From an uncultured Verrucomicrobiae bacterium (GTDB lineage: Bacteria > Verrucomicrobiota > Verrucomicrobiia > Limisphaerales > AAA164-E04), in assembly GCA_943788245.1 (NCBI GenBank), contig CALSPN010000015.1:1-64000 (forward strand): a stretch of DNA of 64,000 nucleotides. The letters are read 5' to 3'. A program made the translations under genes and the position numbers. Below are positions 1-8,597 of this stretch, one piece after another; the first letter of the stretch is position 1; the number at the start of each line of letters is the position of its first letter. Below the pieces are notes generated by a model, which was not told the origin of the DNA, searched no databases, and saw nothing but the letters and a program-made list of their open reading frames with translations.

Positions 1-2201
1 CAGTTCTGATGAGAATGACCACCTACTTTCACAGGGAAAACGTCCGATTCATCAATGCCATCGGCCGAATTGTAGAAGGTTTCGGGCTTACCAAAGGCAT
101 CCGTGGCATAGAGGAAGACATCGCCCGGGCCCACAACTTGAACCAGATTCAATCCAACTGAATCACCACGAAACTCGCCAGCTGGTATTTCATCTCCAGC
201 AATACCGAGGAACAAGACTCCTTCTTGCTCATCTTGCGGTAAAATGAAAATGCGTTCGCCCGGATTCCCCAGAAAGTCAAAGTCTGGAGTATTTGGAACA
301 GGCTCCAATATGGCAGCGGTCCCTGTGAGGAGGACATCTGAAGCTTCAATTTCCAGATTATTGACCTCATCAAGAAGCACGAGCTCGAATTCACCATCTT
401 CGTAGGCGACTTCCATATCCAGTTCACCTCGGTCAAAGACCACGCGCGGTGTGTCCGTGCTCGCCCCAGTCCCCTGAATGTTGAACGTGAATATGGCCAC
501 ATCACTTTGAGCCCCACCAGCATTGCCCGCCAGATTTCCAGAAGCCTGCAAGCCAACCCGATATACACCCGGCTGTGTGAACCCCCAGTTCTGATGTGAG
601 TGCCCTCCAACATTGACAGGAAATGCATCGCTGTCACTGATTCCATCAGATGTATTGAAGAAGACCTCTGGACTGCCGAATGCATCCACAGCATACAACG
701 AGACATGCCCCGGACCTTCCGAAGAAACGAGTTTCAACTCCACGGCGTCTCCAACAAAAACACCCGACTCAATCTCATCACCGGCAATACCTAGGAAGAT
801 GACTCCTTCGGTCTCTTCCTGCGGCAACACATTAACGACATCACCTGCAGTGCCAAGGAAACCAAAGGCTGGATTTTCAGGCACAACTGTCTGCGTGGCC
901 GATGCCCCCAGAATCACAAGTTCATCAGCGTTGATTTCACGCTCATTGACCTCATCAAGGCCTATCAATTCCCATTCTCCATCTTCATAGGCAACTTCAA
1001 GATCAAGTTCACCTGCCCCAAAAATAGTGGGACCAAAAACTTCAAAGAGAAAGACGGTATCATCGCTCTTCGTTGACGTACCATCAGCCAAAATTCCAGA
1101 GGCATTCAAACCAACACGATAGATCCCGGGAGATGAGAATGCCCAGTTCTGATGAGAATGACCCCCAACACTCACTGGGAAATGATCCTCCGAACTGATT
1201 CCGTCACCTGAATCGAAGTATTTGCTTGGAGAACCGAATGCATCAGTTGAATAAAGATACACAGAACCCGGACCTTCCACTGTTGAAAGATTCAACGAAA
1301 CCTGATCATCTTCGAATACACCCGATTCAATTTCATCACCTGCTATCCCCAGAAACAAGATGCCTTCTTTTTCATCCTGAGGGAGGATGTAGATGCTGTC
1401 ACCGGGATTTCCCAGGAAGCCAAAAGCCGGATCAGACGGAACCGCCTGCCACGTGGATGGTCCCGCGTGCAAGGCGGCATCTCCTGCCTCAATCTCCTTT
1501 TCGTTGACTTCGTCAAGCAATACCAACTCCCATTCACCATCTTCGTAGGCGACTTCCATGTCCAGTTCACCTCGGTCAAAAACATTGACGGCAAATCGAT
1601 AAACCTCTTCATCGCTCACATTCAAGGCTGACTGACCGGCAAGTATACCCTCTCCAGTGAATCCCACATGATAGGTTCCAGGGGAGGTAAACCCCCAGTT
1701 TTGGTGAAAATGTCCGGGTGCAGGCACATCGATGCGATCACTGGCATCAATGCCGTCCTGTGAATTCATACCCACTTCGACAGATCCAGCACCTCCAGTT
1801 ATCCAAGTGAGAAAATCGCCGGGACCTTCCACACTGGTTAACTTGAGATCAAAGCGGTTTCCCTTGAATGTACCCTGAGGCGTGGAGGAGGAATTCATTC
1901 CAAAGAAAATCACACCCTCTCGATCCACTTGAGGAGCAATCCATACAGGATCACCCACATTCCCAAGAAATTCAAAACCTGTAATGTCCGGAATTGTATT
2001 CTTTGCTTTTTCGTTGAGACTTACAATCACTCCGTCCACAGGACTATTGACCCATATGCCCCAGTCCCAATCTCCTTGGTTATATCCTACTGACAAGTCT
2101 CCGTGACCATCAGTCCACTTTAGCCGTTCACCGGCCAATGCTGTTATTGAAATCAGGCCAAAAAGCAGCATGATGACATTTTTCACTGAATGTTGATTCA
2201 T
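1..2201 (-). CDS. Repetitive surface protein with choice-of-anchor M domains (partial, runs off left edge)
   Basis: An open frame of at least 733 residues starts at the ATG ending at 2201 and has no stop before base 1, so the C-terminus lies outside the window. The N-terminus has a short basic region, a hydrophobic stretch and an ALA-G cleavage site, so it is probably exported. The rest is built of at least four related units of about 160-190 residues. Each contains a 'FLG..GD.(I/V)..LPQ.E.EG(I/V)(L/I)FLGIAGDEI' segment, an 'EGPG.V.LY..DAFGSP' segment and an 'HxHQNWGFTxPGxYxVG' segment, followed by 'GELDxEVAYEDGEWEL'. The HxHxNW motif and its order match choice-of-anchor M / TIGR03769-type surface repeats known from actinobacterial wall proteins. 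In those bacteria the repeats often sit beside metal ABC transporters. A role in surface binding, perhaps of metal or ligand, is inference. It lies downstream of a prepilin-like gene and a His-rich small gene on the same strand. Confidence 0.85.
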   Translation of the reverse strand, partial: MNQHSVKNVIMLLFGLISITALAGERLKWTDGHGDLSVGYNQGDWDWGIWVNSPVDGVIVSLNEKAKNTIPDITGFEFLGNVGDPVWIAPQVDREGVIFFGMNSSSTPQGTFKGNRFDLKLTSVEGPGDFLTWITGGAGSVEVGMNSQDGIDASDRIDVPAPGHFHQNWGFTSPGTYHVGFTGEGILAGQSALNVSDEEVYRFAVNVFDRGELDMEVAYEDGEWELVLLDEVNEKEIEAGDAALHAGPSTWQAVPSDPAFGFLGNPGDSIYILPQDEKEGILFLGIAGDEIESGVFEDDQVSLNLSTVEGPGSVYLYSTDAFGSPSKYFDSGDGISSEDHFPVSVGGHSHQNWAFSSPGIYRVGLNASGILADGTSTKSDDTVFLFEVFGPTIFGAGELDLEVAYEDGEWELIGLDEVNEREINADELVILGASATQTVVPENPAFGFLGTAGDVVNVLPQEETEGVIFLGIAGDEIESGVFVGDAVELKLVSSEGPGHVSLYAVDAFGSPEVFFNTSDGISDSDAFPVNVGGHSHQNWGFTQPGVYRVGLQASGNLAGNAGGAQSDVAIFTFNIQGTGASTDTPRVVFDRGELDMEVAYEDGEFELVLLDEVNNLEIEASDVLLTGTAAILEPVPNTPDFDFLGNPGERIFILPQDEQEGVLFLGIAGDEIPAGEFRGDSVGLNLVQVVGPGDVFLYATDAFGKPETFYNSADGIDESDVFPVKVGGHSHQN

Positions 2202-2338
2202 TATTGTTCGTAAATTGATTTTTGTTTTGGTGAATATTGTGAGAGTTCCCCCCCTTGAATATGAGTACAGTCGTGAGCAATAAGCTTGCTCTTGAGCGAA
2301 TCTATTGAATTCTTCTGGGGCTATTTGGAGTCAGTATC

Positions 2339-3100
2339 CTATGGCGATAAAGGCCGAAACTCTGGAGGCTGGGCAACATTGATGCCCTGATCAAACTGAT
2401 GTTTGAATACAGAGGCATCAACGGATTCGACGTGTCCATCCACAAACAGATAATTGGCTTTCCCTTGGGTGCGATCCACGTTGGGAGCTCCAGTTCGATG
2501 CCGATCCACTTGAATGTCTGCGACCACACCTTCCCATCCACTTCTGAGCCAGGAGCGTGAATGCGTATGGTCCGAAAAGATGGATGGGCCATAATCATCA
2601 GCAACCTCAAAAAGCAAGACGGTTTCCGATGGCTGCCTGAGTTGATCAAGTTTCGGGATGGGTTCAAGCGTCTGCCCGAATGAGTCTACGATCGGAACCG
2701 AAATAAACTCATTCAGAATATAGCTCGTTCCCCCACTTTCTCGACGGTCTGTTCGATTTGGATCAGCCGGACAAAGACGAATCGCGTCCGAATTCCCAAC
2801 GTAAGGAAGCAGTTGACGTATCCAGATTTTGTTCGTGCTCAGCGTTTCGTGTGCCGTCTGCGGCAATTTACCATCAAAGTCATCGGTATACATGAAGATA
2901 CCAAGACCAATTTGCCTCATGTTGGAGGCACATTTAACTTGCTTGGCTTTGGCCGAAGCCTTGCCAAGTGCTGGAAACAGCATCGACGCCAGTAAGCCTA
3001 TGATGGCAATAACCACGAGTAATTCAATGAGAGTAAACCCACGGATTGCAGCATCGCTCAACCTGGGACCCACATGTGGGCGCCAAGAGGATTTTGACAT
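2339..3100 (-). CDS. Prepilin-type N-terminal cleavage/methylation protein (H-X9-DG type)
   Basis: A secreted pseudopilin-like protein of about 253 residues. After a short basic leader it carries [13 protein letters not shown], the prepilin peptidase cleavage and methylation signature, followed by a hydrophobic helix ending in LFPALGKA. The middle has 'CASNMRQIGLGIFMY', and the C-terminal part has 'YLFVDGHVE', the DGH element of the PVC H-X9-DG family. The frame is open further upstream, but the ATG at 3100 gives the usual leader length (MSKSSWRP...), so I chose it. The family is greatly expanded in Verrucomicrobiota and Planctomycetota and most members have no known role. They are thought to be surface proteins handled by type II secretion or type IV pilus machinery. 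The gene sits between a His-rich small gene and the choice-of-anchor-M gene, all on the minus strand. Confidence 0.88.
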   Translation of the reverse strand: MSKSSWRPHVGPRLSDAAIRGFTLIELLVVIAIIGLLASMLFPALGKASAKAKQVKCASNMRQIGLGIFMYTDDFDGKLPQTAHETLSTNKIWIRQLLPYVGNSDAIRLCPADPNRTDRRESGGTSYILNEFISVPIVDSFGQTLEPIPKLDQLRQPSETVLLFEVADDYGPSIFSDHTHSRSWLRSGWEGVVADIQVDRHRTGAPNVDRTQGKANYLFVDGHVESVDASVFKHQFDQGINVAQPPEFRPLSP

Positions 3101-3206
3101 AAAATTATGAAAAGAAACTTTGAGTGCAGCATTCCATAGAACGTTTTGAGTGCAATGGCACAGGATACGGAAGATGGAATGCCTTGGTTTGTATGAAACA
3201 GGGATG

Positions 3207-3575
3207 TTAGGATCGAGCGGGGGGTGCTCGTCCCAAGCAAGCTTTCCAGCTCCGAAAGCTTGCACCTTGCTCTTGATTCCATGTCACAAAAGCCCATTGG
3301 GAAGGCACCGGTTCAGGGCAGACCAGAGGGGCTAATGAGGTTTCAACAGCTGCTCCAGCCATCAGTGTCAGAAGACCGTGAGGATGCTCTTCAGTACCCT
3401 CGCCTTCGTGATGGTGGTCATGTTGACCTTTCTGGTGGCATTCTGATGCTTTAACTTCACAGAATTCTTCACCAGCATGAAGCAAGGCATGGAATTCCGC
3501 ATCACGGGAAAGAAATCCTGCAGTGAGGATGCTTACCGTCATCAATAATGTGATGATGTGACGCAAAATAATCAT
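3207..3575 (-). CDS. Small exported His-rich protein, unknown function
   Basis: Predicted 122 residues. A hydrophobic N-terminus (MIILRHIITLLMTVSILTAG) looks like a signal peptide. It is followed by a Cys/His-rich stretch with CEVK...CHQKG and HDHHHEGEGTEEHPH, a second hydrophobic segment (LLTLMAGAAV), and a C-terminal 'LGRAPPARS' tail. The overall pattern, a short signal-bearing protein with His clusters and a terminal RAPPA tail, resembles small proteins often found near heavy-metal handling genes in Verrucomicrobiota. That resemblance is pattern memory, not a domain match. The His cluster suggests metal binding (inference). It is the first gene of a minus-strand run leading into the prepilin-like and choice-of-anchor-M genes. 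It is the best ORF in this stretch, and the overlapping plus-strand ORFs look like shadows. Confidence 0.6.
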   Translation of the reverse strand: MIILRHIITLLMTVSILTAGFLSRDAEFHALLHAGEEFCEVKASECHQKGQHDHHHEGEGTEEHPHGLLTLMAGAAVETSLAPLVCPEPVPSQWAFVTWNQEQGASFRSWKACLGRAPPARS

Positions 3576-4070
3576 GTCAGAAATTCGAGTAACTCAAAAA
3601 GTGGAAACCAGTGCAATCTTTTTTTAAGGCAAGACTGGTATTCCCAATCAAAAACTGATTTTTGATTCAATAGAGAAAGGTGTGAGAAAAAGATTTACTG
3701 AACAGAAGCAAACACAAGCTGTTCCGCACCTCGCTGAAGGCATGATTATGTGACCTATCGCATGATCAATGGTCCTTCCTTGAACACTCCCACCCAATTC
3801 ACCCTGCATTGTGAACCGAGTCGCTATTTGCCGTGTTGATGATTGTTACAAGCTGACTAATCTGGATTAAGAATACAGTAAATTTTTGCTTCACATCCGC
3901 ATTCGAGGAAACCAATCAAAACCTTATTGGCTGCAGTGCTTTATAGTCGAGCGATGTTTTGATGGCTTGGAAAACCCTTTTCCTGTGAGGCAAATTTAGC
4001 AGGAAAAGTTATTTTTTTGGCCCCGTTGCAGAGGAGTTTTCGTTTTCTTTACTGAAACCCCAGACGAATT
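3576..4070. promoter_or_regulatory. Divergent intergenic region with a perfect 9-bp inverted repeat
   Basis: This 495-bp AT-rich stretch separates the minus-strand His-rich gene from the plus-strand SGNH/CBM9 gene, so it must hold both promoters. A perfect inverted repeat, AATCAAAAA-CTGA-TTTTTGATT, lies at 3646-3667, about 70 bp upstream of the minus-strand start. It is AT-rich and followed by no T-run specific to one strand, so an operator is more likely than a terminator. No gene is seen. The assignment as a regulatory site is inference from symmetry and position. Confidence 0.4.
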
Positions 4071-6581
4071 ATGAAATTGTTTTCTATTAAGCTCAAAGCT
4101 ACGTTGGCGGCATTTGCTTCCCTGATAATCTTCGCTAGCTCAAAAAATCTCGAGGCACAGAATCCTGCTTTACCTTTCACACGAACAATTATTTTTGGCG
4201 GTGAAATTTCCGATACGGGTAACTGTTATCAGATTTTTAGTTTTCCACCTGAGCCATATTTCGGTGGCAGATTCTCCAACGGCCCCCTGGCAGTCGAACA
4301 TTTAGCGGATGATTTAAACTTGCCAATTCCAGAAGCTAGTGAACAAGGAGGCTCAAATTATGCAGTTGCTGGAGCCCCTCTGATTGGAAGCAATGTCATG
4401 GCTCGTTATGGAGGTAGCTTTGATCCGGACAATGTCGGCAAACAAATTGACACGATGCTTGCCAATGAGAATTTGAGCGGCGAAGAGTTGATCATCATCA
4501 TTGCCGGCGAAAACGACCAATATGTTCAGGGCAATGGCTTTTCTGGGAATGAAGGAATCAAAACAGCAGATGCTTTGGGTGGTTATGTATCTGCGCTGGC
4601 TGATGCCGGCGGAAAGTATTTTCTGATCAGCAATTTGTTTACCAGTGGTCTTCGTCCGTCAGTGATGGAACAAAGTCAGCATGCGCAACGAGAGATGGAA
4701 AAGCGGCAAGAGGCATACCACATGAAGCTTGAATCGGTGATCACTGATTTGCAGGATCGACAGGATATCACGTTGTTTTACTTTGACTGGGTGAGCTGGC
4801 ACGAAAAATGGGCGGCTGATGCCCGTCAGGATGGCTTCAAGCTCAGCGCGCTTGCCTGCTACGAATGCTATCTTGGTACACCTTCTTCCGATGCTTCAGG
4901 CTCCATTGTTTCAAACCCCGAGAATTATATCTTTTGGGATGGCTTGCGATTTACCACGTCCTATCAGGAACACCTGGCAGATGCCTGGGCTGAATTCATT
5001 CGGGCAAACCTCCCATTAGTTGAAGGTGACAGCCCTGTTGAAGTCGCGCTTGACCCAACAAAAACTCAGATGGCACTCGCCTTGCCAGCAGCTCCGTCCA
5101 TTGATGGTATTTTAGACAGTGAGGAAAGTTGGAAATGGGCGGGAGGAGCGGCTCAGAACTCCTGGAGTGTACGATACGATGAAGAACTGGAGGACTTGCT
5201 CAGAGGGGGGCGTTTTGGTGATGGGCTGCCAGATGAAATCTGGGATGAAACAGATATTCAGTTCAACATTTATGCGGGCGTTTTTGAAAGTGACCTCTAC
5301 CTGGCGGTGGAGGTCACCGATGATTGGGTCGTCAATGACAACGCTGAGGCTAATTCAGAGGATGGGCCTACATGGGAGGACGATAGCGTTGAAATTTTCA
5401 TCGATGGCGACAACAGTAATTTTGAGGAGCGCAATACGGCTGGGATTCCTGAAATCGTTGATACTGGTGGTCAATTTGTCATCGCTGCTAACAATGCCAG
5501 ACGCGATAAAGAGGCGGGTGACCCTTCCTTTGGAGAAAACGCTGACTGGTATGCCAAAGCAGAAATAACCGATAACGGTTATGTTGCCGAATTTCGCATT
5601 TCACTGGCGGTGATTGGCAATCCAGAGCCCGGAGAGGCAATCGGTTTCAGTGTTGGCGTCAATGATGATGATCAAAGCTCCCGCCGACAAATCATGTGGG
5701 TTGGAACCCCTCACAATGAAGCAACTTACGGCAACCTTTTCATTGGAGAGAGGACCTACACTGCACCAAAAACAAGTGCCCCAAGCCTGGATGGAAAGAT
5801 CGAAGCCATGGAATATGAGGCAGCGCTTCCGATTGTGCTTAATCAGCACACTGGATCTTATCATGTAGGTGTTGGCAATGATGAGTGGGAGGATGGAGAT
5901 CACAGCCTGACAGGTTGGATAGTCCATGATGAGTCGTCCATTTACGTGGGTATTGTTGCCAAAGACGATATAATTTCAACTGACTCGGCCGCAATAAATT
6001 CCGAGGATGAGCAGACGTGGTTAGATGATAGTATTGAGATATTCTTTGATGCCGACAACAGTAACGATCCTCAGCGAAACACCGAAAGCAAGTTCGAGGG
6101 ACAGTTTGTCTTTACACCCAATGGAGCTCGCAGAGATAACGAAGCTAACAATCCGAAATGGGGTAAGGATGCCGACTGGTTTGCCGCTACAAGCGATTCA
6201 GAGGATGGTTATCAGATGGAGTTTAAATTCAGTAAATCCGCCCTGCTTGGAGTGTCGCAAGGAGATCGTCTTGGTTTCAATATTGCATTAAATGACGATG
6301 ATGGGAACGGTCGGAAAGCTCAACTAAACTGGGCTGGAGCTCCACATCGAGAATTTTCTTATGGAGCTCTGGTGCTTGGACGAGAGCTTGGCAGCGGATC
6401 AGAAGATTCCCCTAAAGTGCAACTGACGCGTTCAGCTGAGGGAATCATTCTCCAATGGGGAGGGAGTGCTTCCCTGCAGACAGCGACATCAGTCAACGGC
6501 CCGTGGAAAGAAGTGGCCGGTGCAGTCAGTGGTGTGGAAATCTCATTCACTGGAACTCAAGCATTTTATCGACTACGATAG
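4071..6581 (+). CDS. Exported SGNH/GDSL-fold protein with two CBM9-like domains; catalytic Ser and His missing
   Basis: 836 residues with a signal peptide (cleavage near ASSKNLEAQ). Residues about 35-315 follow the GDSL-lipase fold. Block I reads FGGEISDTGN where active enzymes read FGDSLSDTGN. Block II is GGSNYAVAGA, block III is GENDQ, and block V is WDGLRFTTSYQEHLAD. Compared with the family, the nucleophile Ser is Glu and the block V His is Arg, while the Asp is kept. The fold is therefore present but the triad is not. Two CBM9/DOMON-like domains follow, at about 340-560 and 565-780. Each starts with 'APS(I/L)DG' and carries 'W.DDS(V/I)EIF(I/F)D.DNSN' and 'GF(S/N)(V/I).(V/L)NDDD'. The protein ends with a verrucomicrobial tail, 'LQTATSVNGPWKEV...AFYRLR'. 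It probably binds glycan at the cell surface or outside the cell. Loss of activity is inferred from the motif changes. Confidence 0.85.
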   Translation: MKLFSIKLKATLAAFASLIIFASSKNLEAQNPALPFTRTIIFGGEISDTGNCYQIFSFPPEPYFGGRFSNGPLAVEHLADDLNLPIPEASEQGGSNYAVAGAPLIGSNVMARYGGSFDPDNVGKQIDTMLANENLSGEELIIIIAGENDQYVQGNGFSGNEGIKTADALGGYVSALADAGGKYFLISNLFTSGLRPSVMEQSQHAQREMEKRQEAYHMKLESVITDLQDRQDITLFYFDWVSWHEKWAADARQDGFKLSALACYECYLGTPSSDASGSIVSNPENYIFWDGLRFTTSYQEHLADAWAEFIRANLPLVEGDSPVEVALDPTKTQMALALPAAPSIDGILDSEESWKWAGGAAQNSWSVRYDEELEDLLRGGRFGDGLPDEIWDETDIQFNIYAGVFESDLYLAVEVTDDWVVNDNAEANSEDGPTWEDDSVEIFIDGDNSNFEERNTAGIPEIVDTGGQFVIAANNARRDKEAGDPSFGENADWYAKAEITDNGYVAEFRISLAVIGNPEPGEAIGFSVGVNDDDQSSRRQIMWVGTPHNEATYGNLFIGERTYTAPKTSAPSLDGKIEAMEYEAALPIVLNQHTGSYHVGVGNDEWEDGDHSLTGWIVHDESSIYVGIVAKDDIISTDSAAINSEDEQTWLDDSIEIFFDADNSNDPQRNTESKFEGQFVFTPNGARRDNEANNPKWGKDADWFAATSDSEDGYQMEFKFSKSALLGVSQGDRLGFNIALNDDDGNGRKAQLNWAGAPHREFSYGALVLGRELGSGSEDSPKVQLTRSAEGIILQWGGSASLQTATSVNGPWKEVAGAVSGVEISFTGTQAFYRLR

Positions 6582-6607
6582 CTCCTGATGAATCAGTCAA
6601 CTTTATA

Positions 6608-6643
6608 AGAAAGGTCCCCATCTACCACACTGGGGACCTTTCT
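6608..6643 (+). terminator. Strong hairpin downstream of the SGNH/CBM9 gene
   Basis: A perfect 13-bp stem, AGAAAGGTCCCCA / TGGGGACCTTTCT, encloses a 10-nt loop 27 bp after the stop codon. The tract after the stem is only moderately T-rich. It fits an intrinsic terminator for the upstream gene. It could also act for transcripts from the minus strand, but the nearest minus-strand gene ends 349 bp away. Confidence 0.7.
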
Positions 6644-6991
6644 GCTCTTTAGAAAGCCCAGTAATGCGCTCGCAAAATTTTTTCAATCAACTTGATCAAT
6701 CCATTCAAAATACTCGGCTCTCTTGCGAATATCTTTTGCCGTTTTTGATCAGGATGATGTTGAAATGAAAGAACAATCAGACACTTCTGGAATACTCGGG
6801 GAATCAAAAATTTACCCGGCTACTCACTTCAGGAAAAAGAAGCGAAAGAACGCTGCCAAGCTGGGCATCGGCTCCATTGAACTGAAGTTTACATTCACAT
6901 GGCCGTTTCAAAGCAAAATAAGTCACATTTGGCAACAAGACATTACCCGGCTTTCCACTACCTTATTAGTTCAACATCACCGCACGAACAC
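6644..6991. other. Intergenic, no gene seen
   Basis: 348 bp between convergent genes. One plus-strand ORF crosses it and runs into the sulfatase C-terminus, but it has no family features and a composition like non-coding DNA. I see nothing else to support. Confidence 0.5.
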
Positions 6992-8473
6992 TCATGGATA
7001 GTCGCCCGCGCGCAAACTCTGCAGCACAGACGTTTGCCAATATCGCAATTGCTTCTGCAGTTTGAGAGCGAGTTCCGATTGCGATTCGTGTAGATCCATT
7101 CCTTCCGCACGATCCTTCCTTAAATCGAATAATTCGATATTTTCGTTACCATCAATCACTAACTTGTGATCAGCATCAAGCAACACGCGGGAGCCGCCAT
7201 AGTCTGCTTCCGTGATCTCCGGTTGGTGAAAATTTCTGAAACTACGCGTGCGTTTGCTGCCCATGTATTTCACCAGTTTCGTCGTCCCTTCCTGGAGCAG
7301 AGGATCAATCCAAGGCTTCAGTTCCGGGGTATGGGTCGTGATCCTTTTTGACGAATAACTCCAGAAGCAGATAGGCGGTCGCTGGGTCATTTCCCCTGTC
7401 AGAAGAGAGGCTAGGCTCACTCCATCCAACGGTCTTTGGGGAATCGCAACCCCCGCCAGATCACACAAGGTCGGCAGCATGTCGCTTGTCACCGCATTGA
7501 GAACACTCAAACGTCCTTTCGCAATCCTTGCAGGCCACTCAATCAATCCGGGCACCCGTATGCCTCCCTCATACATCGTTCCTTTCTGACCACGCAGTGG
7601 TGTTTCAACGCGACCACTGCTGGATGGACTGCCATTATCTCCACAATACCAAAGCACTGTATTATCGCGCAGCCCGCTCATTTCCAAGTGATTCCGAAGG
7701 TATCCAATGGATCGATCCATCGCCGTAATTTCGGCATAACGTTCGCGCAATACGGCACGCAAAACACGTTCCGTTGGCTTGCCTGTCTTCATGGATGTCA
7801 GGCGAACTTTTCTATGTTCGTACTCGATGGGCAGATCGTTGTAAAGGGCCAGGTCTTTCTCCAGGCCGCTGTACGGTTCATGAGGCGAGCCAAACCATAC
7901 CACCGCTAGAAAAGGTTTCCCCTCTTCATGGGCGCGATCAATAAACTTCAGCGTTTCCGCAATCGTCACCTCCGAGCCTTCGCCTTCCAAGACCTCTGGC
8001 GCCCCCCCATTACGAGACATCTCCGGGTTCATCTCATAAAAATTGTCGTGTGACACATAAGCATCAAATCCCATCGCTGCAGGGTTCAATGGCGACTCCG
8101 CTTTCACTGCGCCTACATGCCACTTACCGAAATGACCACAGAGATAACCGGCTTCGCTCAAAAGGTGCGCGATGGTGATTTCCTCCGGCCGAATCGACCA
8201 ACCGGGAGCGAAGGTTCCACATCGATTGGGATGTCTCCCTGTCAGGACACTGGCGCGCGTTGGCGAACAACTCGGGTGAGCGGCATAAAAATGATCGAGG
8301 CGCAAACCCCTCGTTGCCATTTCATCCAATACCGGTGTCTTCAAGTGAGGATGACCGTTGTAGCCGGTCTCACTCCATCCATGATCGTCGCCCATGACCA
8401 GGATGAAATTCGGACGGTCTTGAGCATGGATCATGGTCAAGGTTGCAAAGAAAATAAGTAACATCCGGCGCAT
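6992..8473 (-). CDS. Type I sulfatase (family S1)
   Basis: 493 residues with a signal peptide (LLIFFATLTMIHAQ). It hydrolyses sulfate esters, probably on glycans, outside the cytoplasm. Seen in the sequence: metal-binding 'PNFILVMGDDHGW' near residue 21; the formylglycine motif C-S-P-T-R-A-S-V-L-T-G with Cys69; 'GHFGKWHVG'; 'YCGDNGSPSS'; and 'RGQKGTMYEGGIRVPG'. The Cys must be converted to formylglycine by a maturase encoded elsewhere. The length is normal for the family. The substrate cannot be read from the sequence. The next gene upstream on the same strand is an alpha/beta hydrolase 124 bp away, so the two may be cotranscribed. The second sulfatase, at 9667, is divergent from this pair. 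Confidence 0.93.
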   Translation of the reverse strand: MRRMLLIFFATLTMIHAQDRPNFILVMGDDHGWSETGYNGHPHLKTPVLDEMATRGLRLDHFYAAHPSCSPTRASVLTGRHPNRCGTFAPGWSIRPEEITIAHLLSEAGYLCGHFGKWHVGAVKAESPLNPAAMGFDAYVSHDNFYEMNPEMSRNGGAPEVLEGEGSEVTIAETLKFIDRAHEEGKPFLAVVWFGSPHEPYSGLEKDLALYNDLPIEYEHRKVRLTSMKTGKPTERVLRAVLRERYAEITAMDRSIGYLRNHLEMSGLRDNTVLWYCGDNGSPSSSGRVETPLRGQKGTMYEGGIRVPGLIEWPARIAKGRLSVLNAVTSDMLPTLCDLAGVAIPQRPLDGVSLASLLTGEMTQRPPICFWSYSSKRITTHTPELKPWIDPLLQEGTTKLVKYMGSKRTRSFRNFHQPEITEADYGGSRVLLDADHKLVIDGNENIELFDLRKDRAEGMDLHESQSELALKLQKQLRYWQTSVLQSLRAGDYP

Positions 8474-8597
8474 TTAGAATAATCTGTAAATAGTTGAAAT
8501 TTACGCAAGTGAATTCATTGCGGATGTTATCCATCTCGGCATGGTGAATAAATCACCATGCGCGTGAGTTTCCAAAACTGTCATTGCTTGCAACGAG

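Noticed and set aside
149-706. 185-residue minus-strand ORF
   Set aside because: It is a shadow in another frame of the choice-of-anchor-M gene, whose frame is open from 2201 to base 1 and shows clear repeats.
2302-2667. 121-residue minus-strand ORF
   Set aside because: It overlaps the C-terminal half of the prepilin-like protein in another frame and has no features of its own.
6723-7001. 92-residue plus-strand ORF
   Set aside because: It runs into the sulfatase coding end, has no domain, and its composition is like non-coding DNA.
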